5,157 bases of DNA, taken from assembly GCA_030629475.1 (NCBI GenBank), contig DAOVOU010000187.1, positions 1 through 5,157 of the forward strand, read 5' to 3'. Shown here in pieces: positions 5,060-5,157 of the stretch. The position numbers and the translations under genes were made by a program. Under the pieces are notes generated by a model. The model searched no databases, was not told the DNA's origin, and worked only from the letters and a program-made list of their open reading frames with translations. How positions within the stretch are numbered: the stretch's first letter is position 1; each line of letters starts with the position of its first letter. The stretch comes from Desulfobacterales bacterium. GTDB lineage: Bacteria > Desulfobacterota > Desulfobacteria > Desulfobacterales > C00003060.

Positions 5060-5073
5060 CCCCGCTTGCGGGG
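5060..5073. other. hairpin 4 bp 5' of tRNA-Ser(TGA)
   Basis: CCCCG, CTTG, CGGGG forms a GC-rich hairpin (CCCCGC facing GCGGGG), four bases upstream of the tRNA 5' end. Its position matches the hairpin at 4795-4812 beside the other tRNA, but its sequence is different. Confidence 0.6.
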
Positions 5074-5157
5074 GCTACGATTTGCTATTTTTTGGTTCCG
5101 ATGCTCTGCGTCGGAACCCATTCTAATAGACAATCTGCGTCCGATCTCAAAGGCGCA
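5074..5157. other. noncoding flank upstream of tRNA-Ser(TGA) with a large hairpin
   Basis: TACGATTTGCTATT (5076-5089) also occurs at 4812-4825, at a similar distance from the other tRNA. GGTTCCGA (5094-5101) faces TCGGAACC (5111-5118); with inner GC pairs and one T-G wobble this makes an 11-bp stem with a 3-base loop. The T run lies before the hairpin on the plus strand, so it is not a classical terminator in either direction. No gene is visible to the window end. Confidence 0.5.

Noticed and set aside
4936..5133. 65-codon minus-strand ORF containing GGMAEWLKAAVLKTV
   Set aside because: It is the sense-strand translation of tRNA-Ser(TGA) and its flanks, a well-known false protein produced by serine tRNA genes.

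Overview
The window looks like a stretch of chromosome from a Gram-negative bacterium of moderate GC content, most likely of the Desulfobacterota/Deltaproteobacteria type. That placement is an inference. It rests on the mix of a MutS2, a receiver-GGDEF response regulator, tRNA genes with an encoded CCA, a four-helix-bundle (23S rRNA intervening-sequence type) relic, and intergenic DNA full of short 7-bp repeats. No rRNA or other marker gene is present to confirm it.

Layout. Bases 1-508 hold no long gene. They contain a possible 35-codon ORF with an internal in-frame 18-bp duplication, a truncated start of a four-helix-bundle gene enclosed by inverted GTTCA-type heptad repeats, and a 12-unit heptad array. 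Bases 509-901 (minus) encode an unrecognised 130-aa protein with a possible degenerate nuclease-like fold. It diverges from mutS2 (1054-3438, plus), a full-length MutS2 with an intact ATPase and a C-terminal Smr domain. The 152-bp divergent region holds a good candidate mutS2 promoter overlapped by a palindrome, a second 12-bp palindrome, and an 11-codon upstream ORF whose stop overlaps the mutS2 start. mutS2 converges on a minus-strand response regulator with a GGDEF domain (3589-4563); the 150-bp gap between them contains an 8-bp-period and a 7-bp-period repeat. Upstream of the regulator, also on the minus strand, lie tRNA-Ser(GCT) and tRNA-Ser(TGA), each followed by nearly the same 64-bp flank.

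The protein genes do not form one operon or an obvious shared pathway: a DNA-maintenance ATPase/nuclease, a c-di-GMP signalling regulator and serine tRNAs are simply neighbours. The coding content is mostly ordinary. The less usual signal is in the intergenic DNA: several unrelated short sequences share a 7-bp period, an IVS-like stem surrounds the four-helix-bundle relic, and a hairpin sits at the same place just 5' of each tRNA-Ser. I see no convincing new multi-gene system.
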